64,000 nucleotides of DNA from Mucilaginibacter sabulilitoris (GCF_034262375.1 NZ_CP139558.1:2666001-2730000); one strand, 5' to 3'. Shown: positions 1-9,162, counted from the first letter of the stretch. The notes: generated by a model from the letters alone, not told the origin. A program made the numbers and translations.

Positions 1-71
1 TCTAACTGGCCTTCCGGCCCTGCTACAAACCCATCAAGGGTCATTTGTACCTGTAATTTTAATTTTCTCAT
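1..71 (-). CDS. RibD-C / dihydrofolate reductase-like protein, N-terminus only
   Basis: Reading leftward from an ATG at 71 gives MRKLKLQVQMTLDGFVAG and runs off the window edge without a stop. The pattern of two or three basic residues, a beta strand and S/T-x-DGF/V is the usual start of the small DHFR-fold (RibD C-terminal domain) proteins; two other members are at 20379-20948 and 48434-48985 and begin in the same way. Only about 23 residues are visible, so the substrate and even the activity cannot be stated. It is divergent from nothing nearby; the 159 bases up to the GH2 gene show no other feature. Confidence 0.7.
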   Translation of the reverse strand, partial: MRKLKLQVQMTLDGFVAGPEGQL

Positions 72-230
72 AGTAATTGTGTTTAAAAATTGATTATGTC
101 TCTTTCTATCACAAATATCTGCAAACCATACATGTTATGGTGGGTATGATCACGACAAAACAAGAGGTGATTTGCGCAAAAAGAAAGCAGATGAGAGGTA
201 TCCGCAACGGGATCTTTCGTCATAAACGAT

Positions 231-2045
231 CTAAGGCGTCAGTTTATAACTTTCGTTGATAACGGCTTCATTGACTGCTTTAACCCTTTCCATCTCCATT
301 TTTTCAACGGCCCTGTCATAAGTAAGCACACCATTAACTTCATGTTCTACATCGGTTGTTTGCGTGTAGATAGCCACACTCAGGCCTTTGTACTTCATCA
401 GCTGTTCCACTTCATCCAGTAAAAATACGTACCTGTCTGTTAACCTCATTTTGGTTGGTTCATAGTCGTAAGCATTATTTGCTACGGGCCACATATGGTC
501 ACGCACAAACAAGCCTACTCCGCCAAATTCGCCTAATGATGCTGCCCGGTGTTCGTCGGGTACTGAGGCGCCATAAGGGCCCACGTAAATATGGGTGTCT
601 ACATAATCTCCATTTCCGGGGTCGCCATAGGCTTTCTGATAACTCGGGTTATTGTTAAAACCAGAATTACCATTAACAAGTCTTGACGGATCGTACTGCT
701 TCACCCAACTGGTAATATTCTTTACATCAAACGCCCCCCAGTTTTCATTAAAAGGCACCCAGGTGATTATAGATGGAGAATTGTAATGCTGATCAATAAG
801 GGTTTTTAGCTCTTTTCTGAATTGGGTGCGTGTTTTGGTGGTATCTTCATTTTGGTACCATATTGCCGGCATGTCCTGCCAAACTAGTAATCCCAGTTTA
901 TCGGCCCAATAATAAAACCGCTGCGGCTCAGTTTTCATATGCTTTCTGATGAGGTTGTAGCCAGCATTTTTGGTAAACTGGATATCAAACTTGAGCGCCT
1001 CTTCTGTTGGGGCGGTTAGTATACCGTCTGGCCAATAGCCCTGGTCAAGCAGCCCGAGCTGCATCATAAACTTACCATTAATCAAAGGCCGGTTAACGCC
1101 ATTAACCTTGCCTAATTTAATATCCCGCATACCGAAATAGCTTTTTACCTTATCGGTAATATTGCCATGAGCATCTTCCAGGCTGATGGTAAGGTCATAT
1201 AAAAAAGGATCGTCAGGCGACCAAAGCTTTGGCGACTTAATGGGCAGGTAAAAATAAGTGCCGTTTGTTGATTGTGCCTGTGAAACCAGCTTGTTTCCAT
1301 CAAGCGCTGCCGCAGTTACTTTTCCTTGACCTTTGGTGCTCACCTGTACTTTTAGCCTGTTGTTAGCCAGGTCGGGCAGCAAACGGATGTTCTCGATGTA
1401 CGTTTTATTTACCGGTTCTAACCATACGGTTTGCCATATTCCGGAGCAGAAGGTATAATCTCCGCGCGGGCCATTTTTACCGGATGGCACACGGCCATCA
1501 TTCAGATCATAAGCCGCAACTACCAGTGTGTTTTTCCCATTTTTTAAATAGGGTGTTATGTCAAAACTGAAGGCATCATAGCTGCCAGCATGGGTGCCCG
1601 CTTTATGTCCGTTCACAAATAATGTTGCACTGTGGGCCACAGCTTCAAAGTGGATAACTACCTGCTTGTTTTTCCAGGTGGCCGGGATTTCAAAACTGCG
1701 GCGGTACCACATATTGATCTCCTGTTTACGCTGAATGCCGGATAATACCGATTCCGGGCAATACGGAACACGTATTTGTTCGGCTTTATTATCAAAAGAC
1801 ACCGGTTCCGCCGGATCGAGTGCGTTGGTAACATTATTTCCTCCCCGGTAATCCCATTTACCATTCAGGCACATCCAATCGCTGCGTTGTAACTGCGGCC
1901 TTGGGTATTCCGGAAAAGGTACAGGGGCATCCATCGCCGCTTTTGTCCACGTTGTGGGCAGGGCAGGCGCCTGGGCAAATAGATAAGAACAATTAACGAT
2001 GAGTAATAGTAGAAAGAGTGCAGGGTTAATCCGGCTTTTATTCAT
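231..2045 (-). CDS. Secreted glycoside hydrolase family 2 enzyme
   Basis: A GH2 retaining glycosidase (beta-galactosidase, glucuronidase or mannosidase type; substrate not predictable). Order: signal peptide (NPALFLLLLIVNCSYLFAQ), jelly-roll sugar-binding domain (about residues 60-200), an Ig-like domain, then the TIM barrel. The acid/base Glu lies in FNENWGAFD (codon 744-746) and the nucleophile in SLGEFGG (codon 528-530), both intact. I place the start at ATG 2045 because the signal peptide begins there; an ATG at 2051 and an extension to 2099 are possible but add a non-signal sequence. The roughly 604-residue length fits the short GH2 enzymes of Bacteroidota without extra C-terminal domains. 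It stands alone with no SusC/SusD pair beside it. Periplasmic or surface location is inferred. Confidence 0.9.
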   Translation of the reverse strand: MNKSRINPALFLLLLIVNCSYLFAQAPALPTTWTKAAMDAPVPFPEYPRPQLQRSDWMCLNGKWDYRGGNNVTNALDPAEPVSFDNKAEQIRVPYCPESVLSGIQRKQEINMWYRRSFEIPATWKNKQVVIHFEAVAHSATLFVNGHKAGTHAGSYDAFSFDITPYLKNGKNTLVVAAYDLNDGRVPSGKNGPRGDYTFCSGIWQTVWLEPVNKTYIENIRLLPDLANNRLKVQVSTKGQGKVTAAALDGNKLVSQAQSTNGTYFYLPIKSPKLWSPDDPFLYDLTISLEDAHGNITDKVKSYFGMRDIKLGKVNGVNRPLINGKFMMQLGLLDQGYWPDGILTAPTEEALKFDIQFTKNAGYNLIRKHMKTEPQRFYYWADKLGLLVWQDMPAIWYQNEDTTKTRTQFRKELKTLIDQHYNSPSIITWVPFNENWGAFDVKNITSWVKQYDPSRLVNGNSGFNNNPSYQKAYGDPGNGDYVDTHIYVGPYGASVPDEHRAASLGEFGGVGLFVRDHMWPVANNAYDYEPTKMRLTDRYVFLLDEVEQLMKYKGLSVAIYTQTTDVEHEVNGVLTYDRAVEKMEMERVKAVNEAVINESYKLTP

Positions 2046-2548
2046 AATCATTGATTTATTAGGAGGAAGCCCAAACATATCAAAAATAAATTTATACATT
2101 CTACTGAACTGACACTATAAATAACATATAATCAGGTAGGTAGTATTCAGTCCACGGTTGATGTTATCACCGCACCTTATAATATACCCCGGCGCCGGAG
2201 TTGACCTGGGAACCGGACCAGGCTCGATTTTGTATGTAATTTAAAACAGGCTGATCATTAGGATTATAATTAAATAAAGGATAAATTTAGTTCAGCAAGT
2301 CTTTCTGCCAAAAGAAAAAGAATGTATCATAACATTGGCTGCCCGTTTCGTCCCTGACTTTGTCTTGTTCAGTTATTTCGTCAGCATTTTCCGGCAGCAG
2401 CCGCAATACCTTTGCTTTAGAAGTTGAGAAATCTTGAAAGTGGCCGTCTGGAATGAATATTTAAAGATGTTTTTGTCCAATAAATAACCCGTTGGTCACT
2501 TCCTGATTAATACACAAGGAAATAGAAACTATTAAAAAATCAAAGACA
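2046..2548. other. Intergenic region between divergent genes
   Basis: About 500 bases separating the GH2 gene and the nitrilase gene, so it should hold both promoters, but no convincing TTTG/TAnnTTTG pair or hairpin was seen. It contains at 2163-2181 a 19-base string (gttatcaccgcaccttata) that recurs with one difference at 51259-51277, in another intergenic region. Confidence 0.4.
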
Positions 2549-3550
2549 ATGGAAAATCTCAATAAATCAGGCAGTTCAAAAACTGTAAAGGTTGCTGCCG
2601 TACAAATCAGCCCTGTATTGTACAGCCGGCAAGGAACTGTTGAAAAGGTTATCAATAGGATTAAAGAACTGGGTGCAAAAGGAGTAGAGTTTGCTACTTT
2701 CCCCGAAACAATTATACCTTATTATCCATATTTCTCTTTTATACAGGCACCGTATGCTATGGGAAAAGAGCATCAACGCTTAATGGACGAGGCAATTGTG
2801 GTTCCTTCGGCCGAGACCCAGGCTATTGGCGAAGCTGCCAGGCAGGCCGGCATGGTAGTTTCGATTGGTGTAAACGAACGCGACGGTGGATCAATATACA
2901 ATACACAGCTGCTATTTGATGCTGATGGAACTTTGATTCAGCGCAGGCGCAAGCTTACACCTACCTACCATGAAAAAATGGTATGGGGACAGGGAGATGC
3001 ATCAGGTTTGCGTGCCATAGATAGCAACGTGGGCCGTATCGGACAGTTGGCATGCTGGGAGCATTACAATCCGTTATTCCGTTATGCCCTGATCGCTGAT
3101 GGAGAACAAATACACTCTGCGATGTATCCCGGATCTTTCTTAGGGCCATTACACAGTGAGCAGACAGAGATCAATGTCCGCCAACACGCCCTGGAGTCGG
3201 CATGTTTTGTGGTATGCGCTACGGGGTGGCTAACCCCGGAACAACAGGCACAAATTGCCAAAGATACCGGCGGCCCGATAGGCCCTATCTCTGGTGGTTG
3301 CTTTACTGCGATTATAGGACCAGATGGGCAGATTATCGGTGAGCCTTTAAAATCAGGAGAAGGTGAAGTAATTGCCGATCTGGATTTTGCATTGATTGAT
3401 GCACGCAAGCGTTTGATGGATAGCAATGGTCATTATAGCCGCCCGGAATTGCTAAGTCTGAACATTGACCGCACCCCGGCAGTTCATGTACATGATCGTA
3501 TGATTAGTAGTGAAATGATTGCTAATCAGGTTCAAAATATAGCTGAGTAA
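2549..3550 (+). CDS. Nitrilase (carbon-nitrogen hydrolase)
   Basis: Branch-1 nitrilase, expected to hydrolyse an organic nitrile to its carboxylate and ammonia in the cytoplasm. The catalytic triad is complete: Glu53 ([10 protein letters not shown]), Lys135 ([13 protein letters not shown]) and Cys169 ([12 protein letters not shown]). The CWEHYNPL context is that of true nitrilases rather than amidases or Nit1/Nit2 proteins, and 333 residues is the usual length. No signal peptide. It is monocistronic and convergent with the operon at 3666-5448, whose last gene is an HD protein of the cyanamide hydratase type, so both flank one terminator. Aliphatic, aryl or arylaceto specificity cannot be read from the sequence. 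Confidence 0.93.
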   Translation: MENLNKSGSSKTVKVAAVQISPVLYSRQGTVEKVINRIKELGAKGVEFATFPETIIPYYPYFSFIQAPYAMGKEHQRLMDEAIVVPSAETQAIGEAARQAGMVVSIGVNERDGGSIYNTQLLFDADGTLIQRRRKLTPTYHEKMVWGQGDASGLRAIDSNVGRIGQLACWEHYNPLFRYALIADGEQIHSAMYPGSFLGPLHSEQTEINVRQHALESACFVVCATGWLTPEQQAQIAKDTGGPIGPISGGCFTAIIGPDGQIIGEPLKSGEGEVIADLDFALIDARKRLMDSNGHYSRPELLSLNIDRTPAVHVHDRMISSEMIANQVQNIAE

Positions 3551-3568
3551 ACAAATAATTCATAAAAA

Positions 3569-3594
3569 GAGGTGCGGTGAAAATGCCGCGCCTC
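3569..3594 (-). terminator. Terminator of the leftward HD-AhpD-Crp operon
   Basis: Nine-base arms 3569-3577 and 3586-3594 (one G-T wobble). Read on the minus strand the hairpin is followed by TTTTT, so it terminates the operon ending at 3666; on the plus strand there is no T run after it. Confidence 0.6.
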
Positions 3595-3665
3595 AAGCTG
3601 ATTGCCTTGCATTGGGACTTTGAAATCCTTATTGTTATTACCTGATAATTCTGTTAGTTTGTACC

Positions 3666-4313
3666 TTATTCTGACCAGGGCGAGTGCAAAATCAAATCGC
3701 AATAGTCTTTTCTTTCATATCCCGGAATCATACATGCGCAAATATCTGCATTGATACTTCCGTAGGTAGTATGTGGCTTATGTTTAAACCCGTCGAAAAA
3801 TGTAGTTATCATATTTTTCTTTAATCCATTTCGCGGAAATTGGTTAACAATTTCCTCACGAACATTATTCGATAACTGGTCATAGCCCCGGCCAATGACA
3901 TCCAATGCTGCTCCATAGTTGAGTAATGCTACCTCAGATTCTTTGTATTCGGCAATACCGGGTGATGTATGCAGGGCAATTGCATCCCAAACCAATTGCA
4001 GTGATTGCGGTGGAACGCCATGACCGCGCAAAAAATCACGGGCGGCATTTGCCCCATCAACTTCAAACCTTTTATCGTAGCTGCGGTAGTGCGCTGTTAG
4101 TCCTAAATCATGAAACATAGTGCTAACGTACAAGAGTTCCGGATTATATTTAATGCTGTTGTGCTTGCCATTTAGGGCCGCGAAAATATAAACCCGCAGT
4201 GTATGGTTGTACAAAAGTTCGCTGCCATGTTCCCGCAATAATTCTGTTGCCTGTTTTGCCATTGCACTGTCGGGTATTTTTATACCGGCTATAGTTTTAC
4301 CTGCAATTATCAT
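3666..4313 (-). CDS. HD-domain protein, cyanamide hydratase-like
   Basis: A 215-residue metal-dependent HD-fold protein. His37 (LLYNHTLRVY), the HD pair His68-Asp69 (STMFHDLGLT) and His115 (AIALHTSP) supply a mononuclear metal site. The layout, including FEVDGANAARDFLRGHG after the HD motif, resembles the eukaryotic/bacterial cyanamide hydratase (Ddi2-like) family, which hydrates cyanamide to urea; this is family resemblance, and the true substrate is unknown. It is the last gene of a leftward operon behind an AhpD-like protein (31 bases away) and a Crp/Fnr regulator. The nitrilase gene converges on it, which suggests a small theme of nitrile or cyanamide handling but does not prove it. Confidence 0.8.
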   Translation of the reverse strand: MIIAGKTIAGIKIPDSAMAKQATELLREHGSELLYNHTLRVYIFAALNGKHNSIKYNPELLYVSTMFHDLGLTAHYRSYDKRFEVDGANAARDFLRGHGVPPQSLQLVWDAIALHTSPGIAEYKESEVALLNYGAALDVIGRGYDQLSNNVREEIVNQFPRNGLKKNMITTFFDGFKHKPHTTYGSINADICACMIPGYERKDYCDLILHSPWSE

Positions 4314-4344
4314 CGTATTGGTTTTTAATTAATTAAAAATATTT

Positions 4345-4794
4345 TTAGATAGCTACCGTTTGGGTTGATATAGCTACGCGATTTAGAAAGTTCATGTGGC
4401 AGATACAGATAATGATATCTGCTATTTCCTTTTGGGTAAAATGAGATTGGAGCTTTTGGTATGCATTGTCCGAAACACCATGATTAAAGATAAATGTAAT
4501 TTCTTCGGCCACCTCCAAAACCGCGCGTTCGGTTTCAGTGAACAGGGGGCTCTCCTGCCAGGCGGATAAAGCAAATATGCGGCGGGAAGTTTCTCCGTTC
4601 TTTAAGGCATCCTGCGTGTGGTAATCGATGCAATAAGCACATTTGTTGATTTGTGAAACCCTGATCTTGATAATTTCTATTAATGTTTTAGGGATAGCAG
4701 ATTCATATAAGCGTTTGTCTATTCCCGATATCAGATCCCAGTATAAAGGTTCTTCTGCCCATACATCAAGACGATGTTTGATTACTTTACTCAT
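4345..4794 (-). CDS. Carboxymuconolactone decarboxylase / AhpD-like protein
   Basis: 149-residue all-helical protein of the alkylhydroperoxidase AhpD core family. The redox motif is intact: Cys52-Ala-Tyr-Cys55 with His59 three residues on (KCAYCIDYHTQDAL). Members reduce peroxides through the CXXC dithiol or act as a thiol-dependent antioxidant; some decarboxylate. The gene sits between a Crp/Fnr-family regulator (60 bases upstream) and the HD protein (31 bases downstream) on the same strand. A Crp/Fnr gene directly before an AhpD-like gene is a recurrent arrangement in Bacteroidota, so regulation by its neighbour is the natural inference. Confidence 0.9.
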   Translation of the reverse strand: MSKVIKHRLDVWAEEPLYWDLISGIDKRLYESAIPKTLIEIIKIRVSQINKCAYCIDYHTQDALKNGETSRRIFALSAWQESPLFTETERAVLEVAEEITFIFNHGVSDNAYQKLQSHFTQKEIADIIICICHMNFLNRVAISTQTVAI

Positions 4795-4854
4795 GATAGT
4801 TCATTTATATTTTACAAAGGTGAGAAACATAAATGCCTTTCTGCTTAAACTGGT

Positions 4855-5448
4855 TTAAGAAAGAAATTTCTTCTTCAATTCACTCAAATATTCAGGTGTA
4901 AACCCTAAGAAAGAAGCAAGCAAATATTGAGGGATACGCTGTGTAAAAGCCCCAAAATGCTTCAGGAAATGCAGGTATAATTCTTCTTTAGAAAATTCAT
5001 AAAGATACCTTAGCCGCATCTGTGACGCTGCATATGCCCGCTGGAATACCAGGTGAAAATACGCGTTCATTTCCGGAATCTGTTTAAGCAGTTCGCGTTG
5101 GGCATCTGCGCTGATACATAGCACTTCGGTATCTTCTATGGCCCGGATAGAAAATTGTGCAGGGATGCTATCCTGGAAAGCCGTAAAATCCGAAGTCCAC
5201 CAGTTTTCTAAGGCAAAGTCGAGCGTTTGTTCTGCCCCGTTTGCCCTCAGGTAAAATAATTGGACACAGCCTTTAACAATAAAGAATTTTTCAAAACACC
5301 GGTGCCCCTCAGTTAACAGCAGGTCTTTTTTATGGCATATTTTATGTTCCAGAAATGAGCCGATCAAATTTGTCTTGTCTGTATCAATTGAACAAATCTT
5401 TTCTATATGGGTTAGCAGTGGTTGTATCGCGTTAATCATAATAATCAC
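4855..5448 (-). CDS. Crp/Fnr-family transcriptional regulator
   Basis: 197-residue regulator with an N-terminal cyclic-nucleotide-binding beta-roll (about residues 20-130, including the stretch CFEKFFIVKGCVQLFYLRANG) and a C-terminal region that ends in a short winged-helix-like segment (IPQYLLASFLGFTPEYLSELKKK). The HTH reads as the Bacteroidota type in which the LASFLGFTPEYLS helix contacts DNA. No cysteine cluster of FNR is visible. An internal ATG three codons in (MINAIQPL) is an alternative start. It is first in the operon with the AhpD-like and HD genes, so it is a likely local regulator. Whether it binds cAMP cannot be told. Confidence 0.88.
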   Translation of the reverse strand: MIIMINAIQPLLTHIEKICSIDTDKTNLIGSFLEHKICHKKDLLLTEGHRCFEKFFIVKGCVQLFYLRANGAEQTLDFALENWWTSDFTAFQDSIPAQFSIRAIEDTEVLCISADAQRELLKQIPEMNAYFHLVFQRAYAASQMRLRYLYEFSKEELYLHFLKHFGAFTQRIPQYLLASFLGFTPEYLSELKKKFLS

Positions 5449-5596
5449 GTTGTCAATTTCTTAAGTTTAATCAATCACTTTGTGGCCGGTATTATCTTTC
5501 ACTCCGGCAAGCGTTCCATTTTATGATTGAGCTAAATATTTCCTGGTTAAAGGTAATAAGTGGTGTCGCGAAAATATAACACAGGTTGAATAAGTT

Positions 5597-6430
5597 TTAG
5601 GCCTTAATATTGCGGTTTTTATACCAGCCGGTCAATATTAGTGCACTTATCAGCACTATGCCTTGTAACACGAGACCTATGTGATCCGGGTTTTCCATGA
5701 ACGTTTTTGCACCACCCTGCGGGTAAGAAATGGTCCATAATGCTGCTTTACTGCCTTTGAGTCCTGCCAGATTTTGCAAAATATTTAAAGCCAGGTGTAT
5801 ACCCGTTGGCATGGCAATACCGCCTGACCATAAAGCTGCAAGCCCGAATACAAAGGCCCAAACAAACGGCCCGTAAAAGGCAATTTGTATGTTCCATCCG
5901 TTTAAAATATGGTAAACCCCGAAACAAATGGCCACAATAAACTGGCTCACCCAGATACCGCATGCACTATTTAATTTTATCTGCGGATAAGTCCTGAAAC
6001 CTATCTCTTCCATCAGCGCTAACGGTACCAACGCTGCATACAATGACAATGATTGTATACTAAACGTTTTGGGGCTATACCTGATTGACAGATGGGTACA
6101 GCTTAACAGTACAAACATTATGAACATAAATATTGCCGTACCTATCAACAAGCCATAAATAAATCTTAACGGTGTTTTTCGTTCCCATTTCAAGCCAATA
6201 GCTGCTATTATCGGTAGGTTTTCCTTTTTTTGAAAAAGCCATACAGACAATAATCCCGCAATTACCCCGATGGTGCCATAAATAAATTTAGAACGGAGAA
6301 AAGGAAAGGGCGAAAGATTTTGTAAAAACGAGCCTGCAACCAATAGTATGATAAACAGAGCTATAAAAAGCATACTTTTAATAATAGCTGCAGATGGATT
6401 TTCGGAGAGAGGTGTGATCGGTTTGTTCAT
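5597..6430 (-). CDS. CPBP-family intramembrane glutamic protease
   Basis: 277-residue polytopic membrane protein of the CPBP (CAAX protease / bacteriocin processing) family. The signature residues are present: Glu141-Glu142 and Arg146 (LMEEIGFRTYPQ), His174 (CFGVYHILNG) and the last motif with His212 and Asn216 (PTGIHLALNIL). About eight hydrophobic segments are visible, the first at residues 15-35. Family members cleave within or near the membrane; the substrate here is unknown. The gene is divergent from an XRE regulator with its own membrane tail, separated by 91 bases, so the two could share control and perhaps act together. Confidence 0.9.
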   Translation of the reverse strand: MNKPITPLSENPSAAIIKSMLFIALFIILLVAGSFLQNLSPFPFLRSKFIYGTIGVIAGLLSVWLFQKKENLPIIAAIGLKWERKTPLRFIYGLLIGTAIFMFIMFVLLSCTHLSIRYSPKTFSIQSLSLYAALVPLALMEEIGFRTYPQIKLNSACGIWVSQFIVAICFGVYHILNGWNIQIAFYGPFVWAFVFGLAALWSGGIAMPTGIHLALNILQNLAGLKGSKAALWTISYPQGGAKTFMENPDHIGLVLQGIVLISALILTGWYKNRNIKA

Positions 6431-6521
6431 GCAGCAAATATATTGGGGGAATATTTAAAAGGCGGCCGCCATTTCAAAATGTCGTGTTAATGGCGTATTA
6501 TAGTGTCATAAATATCAGCTA

Positions 6522-6929
6522 ATGGAACACAAAAATGTACAGGAACTTGCTCGTCTGGTCAGGCAACATCGTTTACAAAAAAAGTTTACGCAGCAAGAGC
6601 TTGCTGAATGTACAGGTATAAGCCTGAGGTCTATACAGCGTATTGAAAATGCCGAGGTATGGCCCCGCACATATACCCTAAAAACGCTGGCTACTCAACT
6701 TGGTTTTGAGTTAGATCAGAAGGAACCCATTAAACACATTGCCGCCCGTAAGTTAAACCAACATCAAAAACTGGTACTAACATTTGGTTTGGCTTTTTTA
6801 CTAATACTGCTGGCCTGTGCTTTTGTATTCCAATCGCCTACCTTCCCCGAAACTCAGTTTGAGCTTTCACTATATGTTGCCGGGGTTATAGTTGTATATA
6901 CGATTTTTATGCTGATTATTTGGCGATAA
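6522..6929 (+). CDS. XRE-type HTH regulator with membrane tail
   Basis: 135 residues: an N-terminal XRE/Cro helix-turn-helix (residues about 8-65, with TQQELAECTGISLRSIQRIE as the recognition unit) followed by a basic linker and two hydrophobic segments (LVLTFGLAFLLILLACAFV and the C-terminal YVAGVIVVYTIFMLIIW). Such small membrane-anchored HTH proteins are common in Bacteroidota but their role is poorly known. It is divergent from the CPBP protease gene at 5597-6430 with 91 bases between the starts, a layout that suggests shared regulation. Confident as a gene, not in function. Confidence 0.85.
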   Translation: MEHKNVQELARLVRQHRLQKKFTQQELAECTGISLRSIQRIENAEVWPRTYTLKTLATQLGFELDQKEPIKHIAARKLNQHQKLVLTFGLAFLLILLACAFVFQSPTFPETQFELSLYVAGVIVVYTIFMLIIWR

Positions 6930-7023
6930 ATCTTTCTCCGTTCCGTCGCTGCCCGTTACCCATGGAATTTACTAATAAAATTATATTTCATATATTTATA
7001 TTACATCTTCCGCAGTATTCGTA

Positions 7024-7614
7024 ATGTATTCATTTACAGAACTATGGGCTATGGACCTGATTCAACATATCGAATCTAAGATAAAATTAAACGCAGGAGA
7101 ATGTGCGGTGATCAATGCTGCATTCAAAAAGGAATTTTATCCTAAAGGCACTAATCTTGTACAGCCTGATAACAGGTCGCCGAAAATTTATTTTGTAGAA
7201 GAAGGTTTGATCCGGTTATATTACATCAATCGGGACGGAAAGGATATTACGCATTTCTTCTTTGGCGAGAACAACTTTACCATGTCTGTAGAAAACGTTT
7301 ATTTTAATAACCCCGACCCCTATGGCAGGGAGGTTCTGGAGGATTCAACCTTGCGGATAATTCATTATAAAGAATTTACTGATTTGTTTGATAAAATTAC
7401 AGCGTTCAGAACCTTCTCTTTTCTGGTGACTATTGATATGTTAAAACGATTTTCAGACAGGCTTTTTTCACTGCAGTTCCAAACCGCCGAGCAGCGCTAT
7501 AAAATTTTTACCGACAACTATCCCAATATCCTGTTAAGAGCGCCCCTCGGGCATATTGCATCTTATTTGGGTATCACGCAGCAAACGCTGAGCGTAATAA
7601 GGGGCAAAAAATAG
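7024..7614 (+). CDS. Crp/Fnr-family transcriptional regulator
   Basis: 196 residues with a cyclic-nucleotide-binding-like beta-roll (about 20-130; LVQPDNRSPKIYFVEEGLIRLYY covers the core strands) and a C-terminal winged helix ending in LGHIASYLGITQQTLSVIR. The second Met (ATG 7051, MDLIQHIE) matches the family's usual start better than the first and may be the true one, giving 187 residues. It is followed after 85 bases by the flavin-reductase-like fragment and the RND efflux operon on the same strand, so it is a candidate regulator of that pump. Ligand unknown. Confidence 0.87.
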   Translation: MYSFTELWAMDLIQHIESKIKLNAGECAVINAAFKKEFYPKGTNLVQPDNRSPKIYFVEEGLIRLYYINRDGKDITHFFFGENNFTMSVENVYFNNPDPYGREVLEDSTLRIIHYKEFTDLFDKITAFRTFSFLVTIDMLKRFSDRLFSLQFQTAEQRYKIFTDNYPNILLRAPLGHIASYLGITQQTLSVIRGKK

Positions 7615-7699
7615 TTTCCCAACAAATTTCATTTTTTAAGATAGATTAAAAACGCTCTCGAGGGTTGTTACGTGCTTTGTATTATCAAATTATCAGATT

Positions 7700-8113
7700 A
7701 TGCAAGCATTTATTTCTATTCAGGATTTTGGTGTGCATCATGTGTTTTTCGCAGATGATTTAGGTGTTGCATCCATCTTCTATGGTTTAAAAAGCAGGTT
7801 GGCCGAGGTGAAATACCAGCATATCTCCCTGTTTTATTGTTCTCTAAATAAACAGCACCTTTTTAAAAAGGAGTTTAAAATACTGCAAAAACATTTTCCC
7901 GCTCAGTTATTCGTAAGCTACCATTCAAAGGGATCTGCGGGCCACTGTAATATTCGGCAAGAGGATATTGAGGCTATCCTGAATTCAAATACCATGCAGC
8001 AAATGCAATTTACGATTTCGGGTAACGAAGCTTTTGTCGAAAAAATTAAAGCATCACTGTCTTTCCTGGGCATCGAGAAAGTACAAATACAAGAACAATT
8101 TTTTACAGAATAA
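7700..8113 (+). CDS. Orphan NAD-binding half of a ferredoxin reductase-like protein
   Basis: 137 residues that resemble only the C-terminal NAD(P)-binding lobe of ferredoxin-NADP reductase or siderophore-interacting reductases. It opens with a strand and DLGVASIF turn where FNR enzymes have GxGxxP, continues with the LFYC strand, and ends with the FTISGNEAFVEKIKASL...FLGIEKVQIQEQFF pattern, the equivalent of the closing sGp.mv...L...G.....i..E.F motif. The FAD-binding N-terminal lobe is absent and there is no start of it upstream, so the protein is either a stand-alone nucleotide-binding subunit or a trimmed remnant. It is 14 bases before the RND adaptor gene and probably co-transcribed. The glycine-rich loop is degenerate, so activity is uncertain. 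Confidence 0.65.
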   Translation: MQAFISIQDFGVHHVFFADDLGVASIFYGLKSRLAEVKYQHISLFYCSLNKQHLFKKEFKILQKHFPAQLFVSYHSKGSAGHCNIRQEDIEAILNSNTMQQMQFTISGNEAFVEKIKASLSFLGIEKVQIQEQFFTE

Positions 8114-8127
8114 TAAAATCAAAAAAA

Positions 8128-9162
8128 ATGAAACGACCCATATTTTTCCCTGCACTTGTTGTCCTGTTTCTTGCCGTTAGCTGCAAGAACCGTACAACAC
8201 CGGCATCTGGCAGTACTCCTGCTGCCATTGCTGTAAAAACTGAAGAAGTTAAACCGAAACCCATTAATGCCGAAGTAGCGGTAAGCGGTAACATAGAAGG
8301 CTATACCACCGTGAATTTAGGTTTTATGGTGGCCGGCAAAATCAATTATGAATTGGCCAGGGAAGGCGAAAATATTTCAAAAGGACAATTGATCGCGAGC
8401 CTTGAACCTACCAATTATGCTATTGCCAAAGAGCTGGCCGATGTGCAGCTCGGTTCTACAACCGATGAATTTAATCGCTTAAAAATATTGCATGCAGGAA
8501 AAAGCCTCAGCGAAGCCGACTTTTCAAAAATAAGCTTCTCCCTGCAACAAGCCAGGCTGCAACAGCAACTGCAGCAAAAAAACCTGAGCGATACCAGGCT
8601 ATATTCTCCCATTAGCGGTGTACTGCTAAAAAAGCAAGCTGAAGAAGGAGAGATAGTGAGTGTGGGTATGCCTTTGTTCGTGGTATCTGATATCAGGAAG
8701 GTAAAAGTGCAGGCCTATGTTCCCGAAGCGGAATTGCATGAAGTGAAACTGGGGCAAATGGCAAATGTATACGTTGCTGCCCTGGGTAAAACATTTGCGG
8801 GTAAAGTAACAGAGGTTGGTTCTGCTGCGGATGCTACGTCCAGGGCATTCGGTATTAAAATCGAAGTGGAAAACCCAGGCTTGCTGATCCGTCCAGGCAT
8901 GATCGCTGATGCACGGATTGCCGGCAGCAATAAAAAGCAGGCGATCTTGTTACCGGCCGAATGTATTCAGCAGGATATGGCCAACCAAAGCTATGTTTTT
9001 GTAGTTGACAGGGCCCAGAATAAGGCCTTTAAACGCAGAGTGAGCCTTGGAAGCATGTTTGAAAACCGGATCGAAATTGTATCTGGTCTTATCGGTACAG
9101 AAACCATTGTTATAAACGGCCAGAAAAAATTATCTGATGGCTCATTAATCTCAATCAATTAA
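8128..9162 (+). CDS. RND efflux periplasmic adaptor lipoprotein
   Basis: 344-residue membrane-fusion protein that links an inner-membrane RND pump to the outer-membrane channel. The N-terminus is a lipoprotein signal (LVVLFLAVSCKNRT, lipid-bearing Cys in LAVSC). The lipoyl half-motifs appear around LGFMVAGKINYELAREGE and DTRLYSPISGVLLKK, separated by an alpha-helical hairpin rich in Gln (LQQARLQQQLQQK), and the beta-barrel and membrane-proximal domains follow (VYVPEAELHEVKLGQ region onward). First of three tightly packed efflux genes (12-base gap to the pump gene). Cargo is not predictable. Confidence 0.94.
   Translation: MKRPIFFPALVVLFLAVSCKNRTTPASGSTPAAIAVKTEEVKPKPINAEVAVSGNIEGYTTVNLGFMVAGKINYELAREGENISKGQLIASLEPTNYAIAKELADVQLGSTTDEFNRLKILHAGKSLSEADFSKISFSLQQARLQQQLQQKNLSDTRLYSPISGVLLKKQAEEGEIVSVGMPLFVVSDIRKVKVQAYVPEAELHEVKLGQMANVYVAALGKTFAGKVTEVGSAADATSRAFGIKIEVENPGLLIRPGMIADARIAGSNKKQAILLPAECIQQDMANQSYVFVVDRAQNKAFKRRVSLGSMFENRIEIVSGLIGTETIVINGQKKLSDGSLISIN

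Noticed and set aside
77-259. 60-residue plus-strand frame at the left edge
   Set aside because: Overlaps the end of the GH2 gene on the other strand; no features of a protein family.
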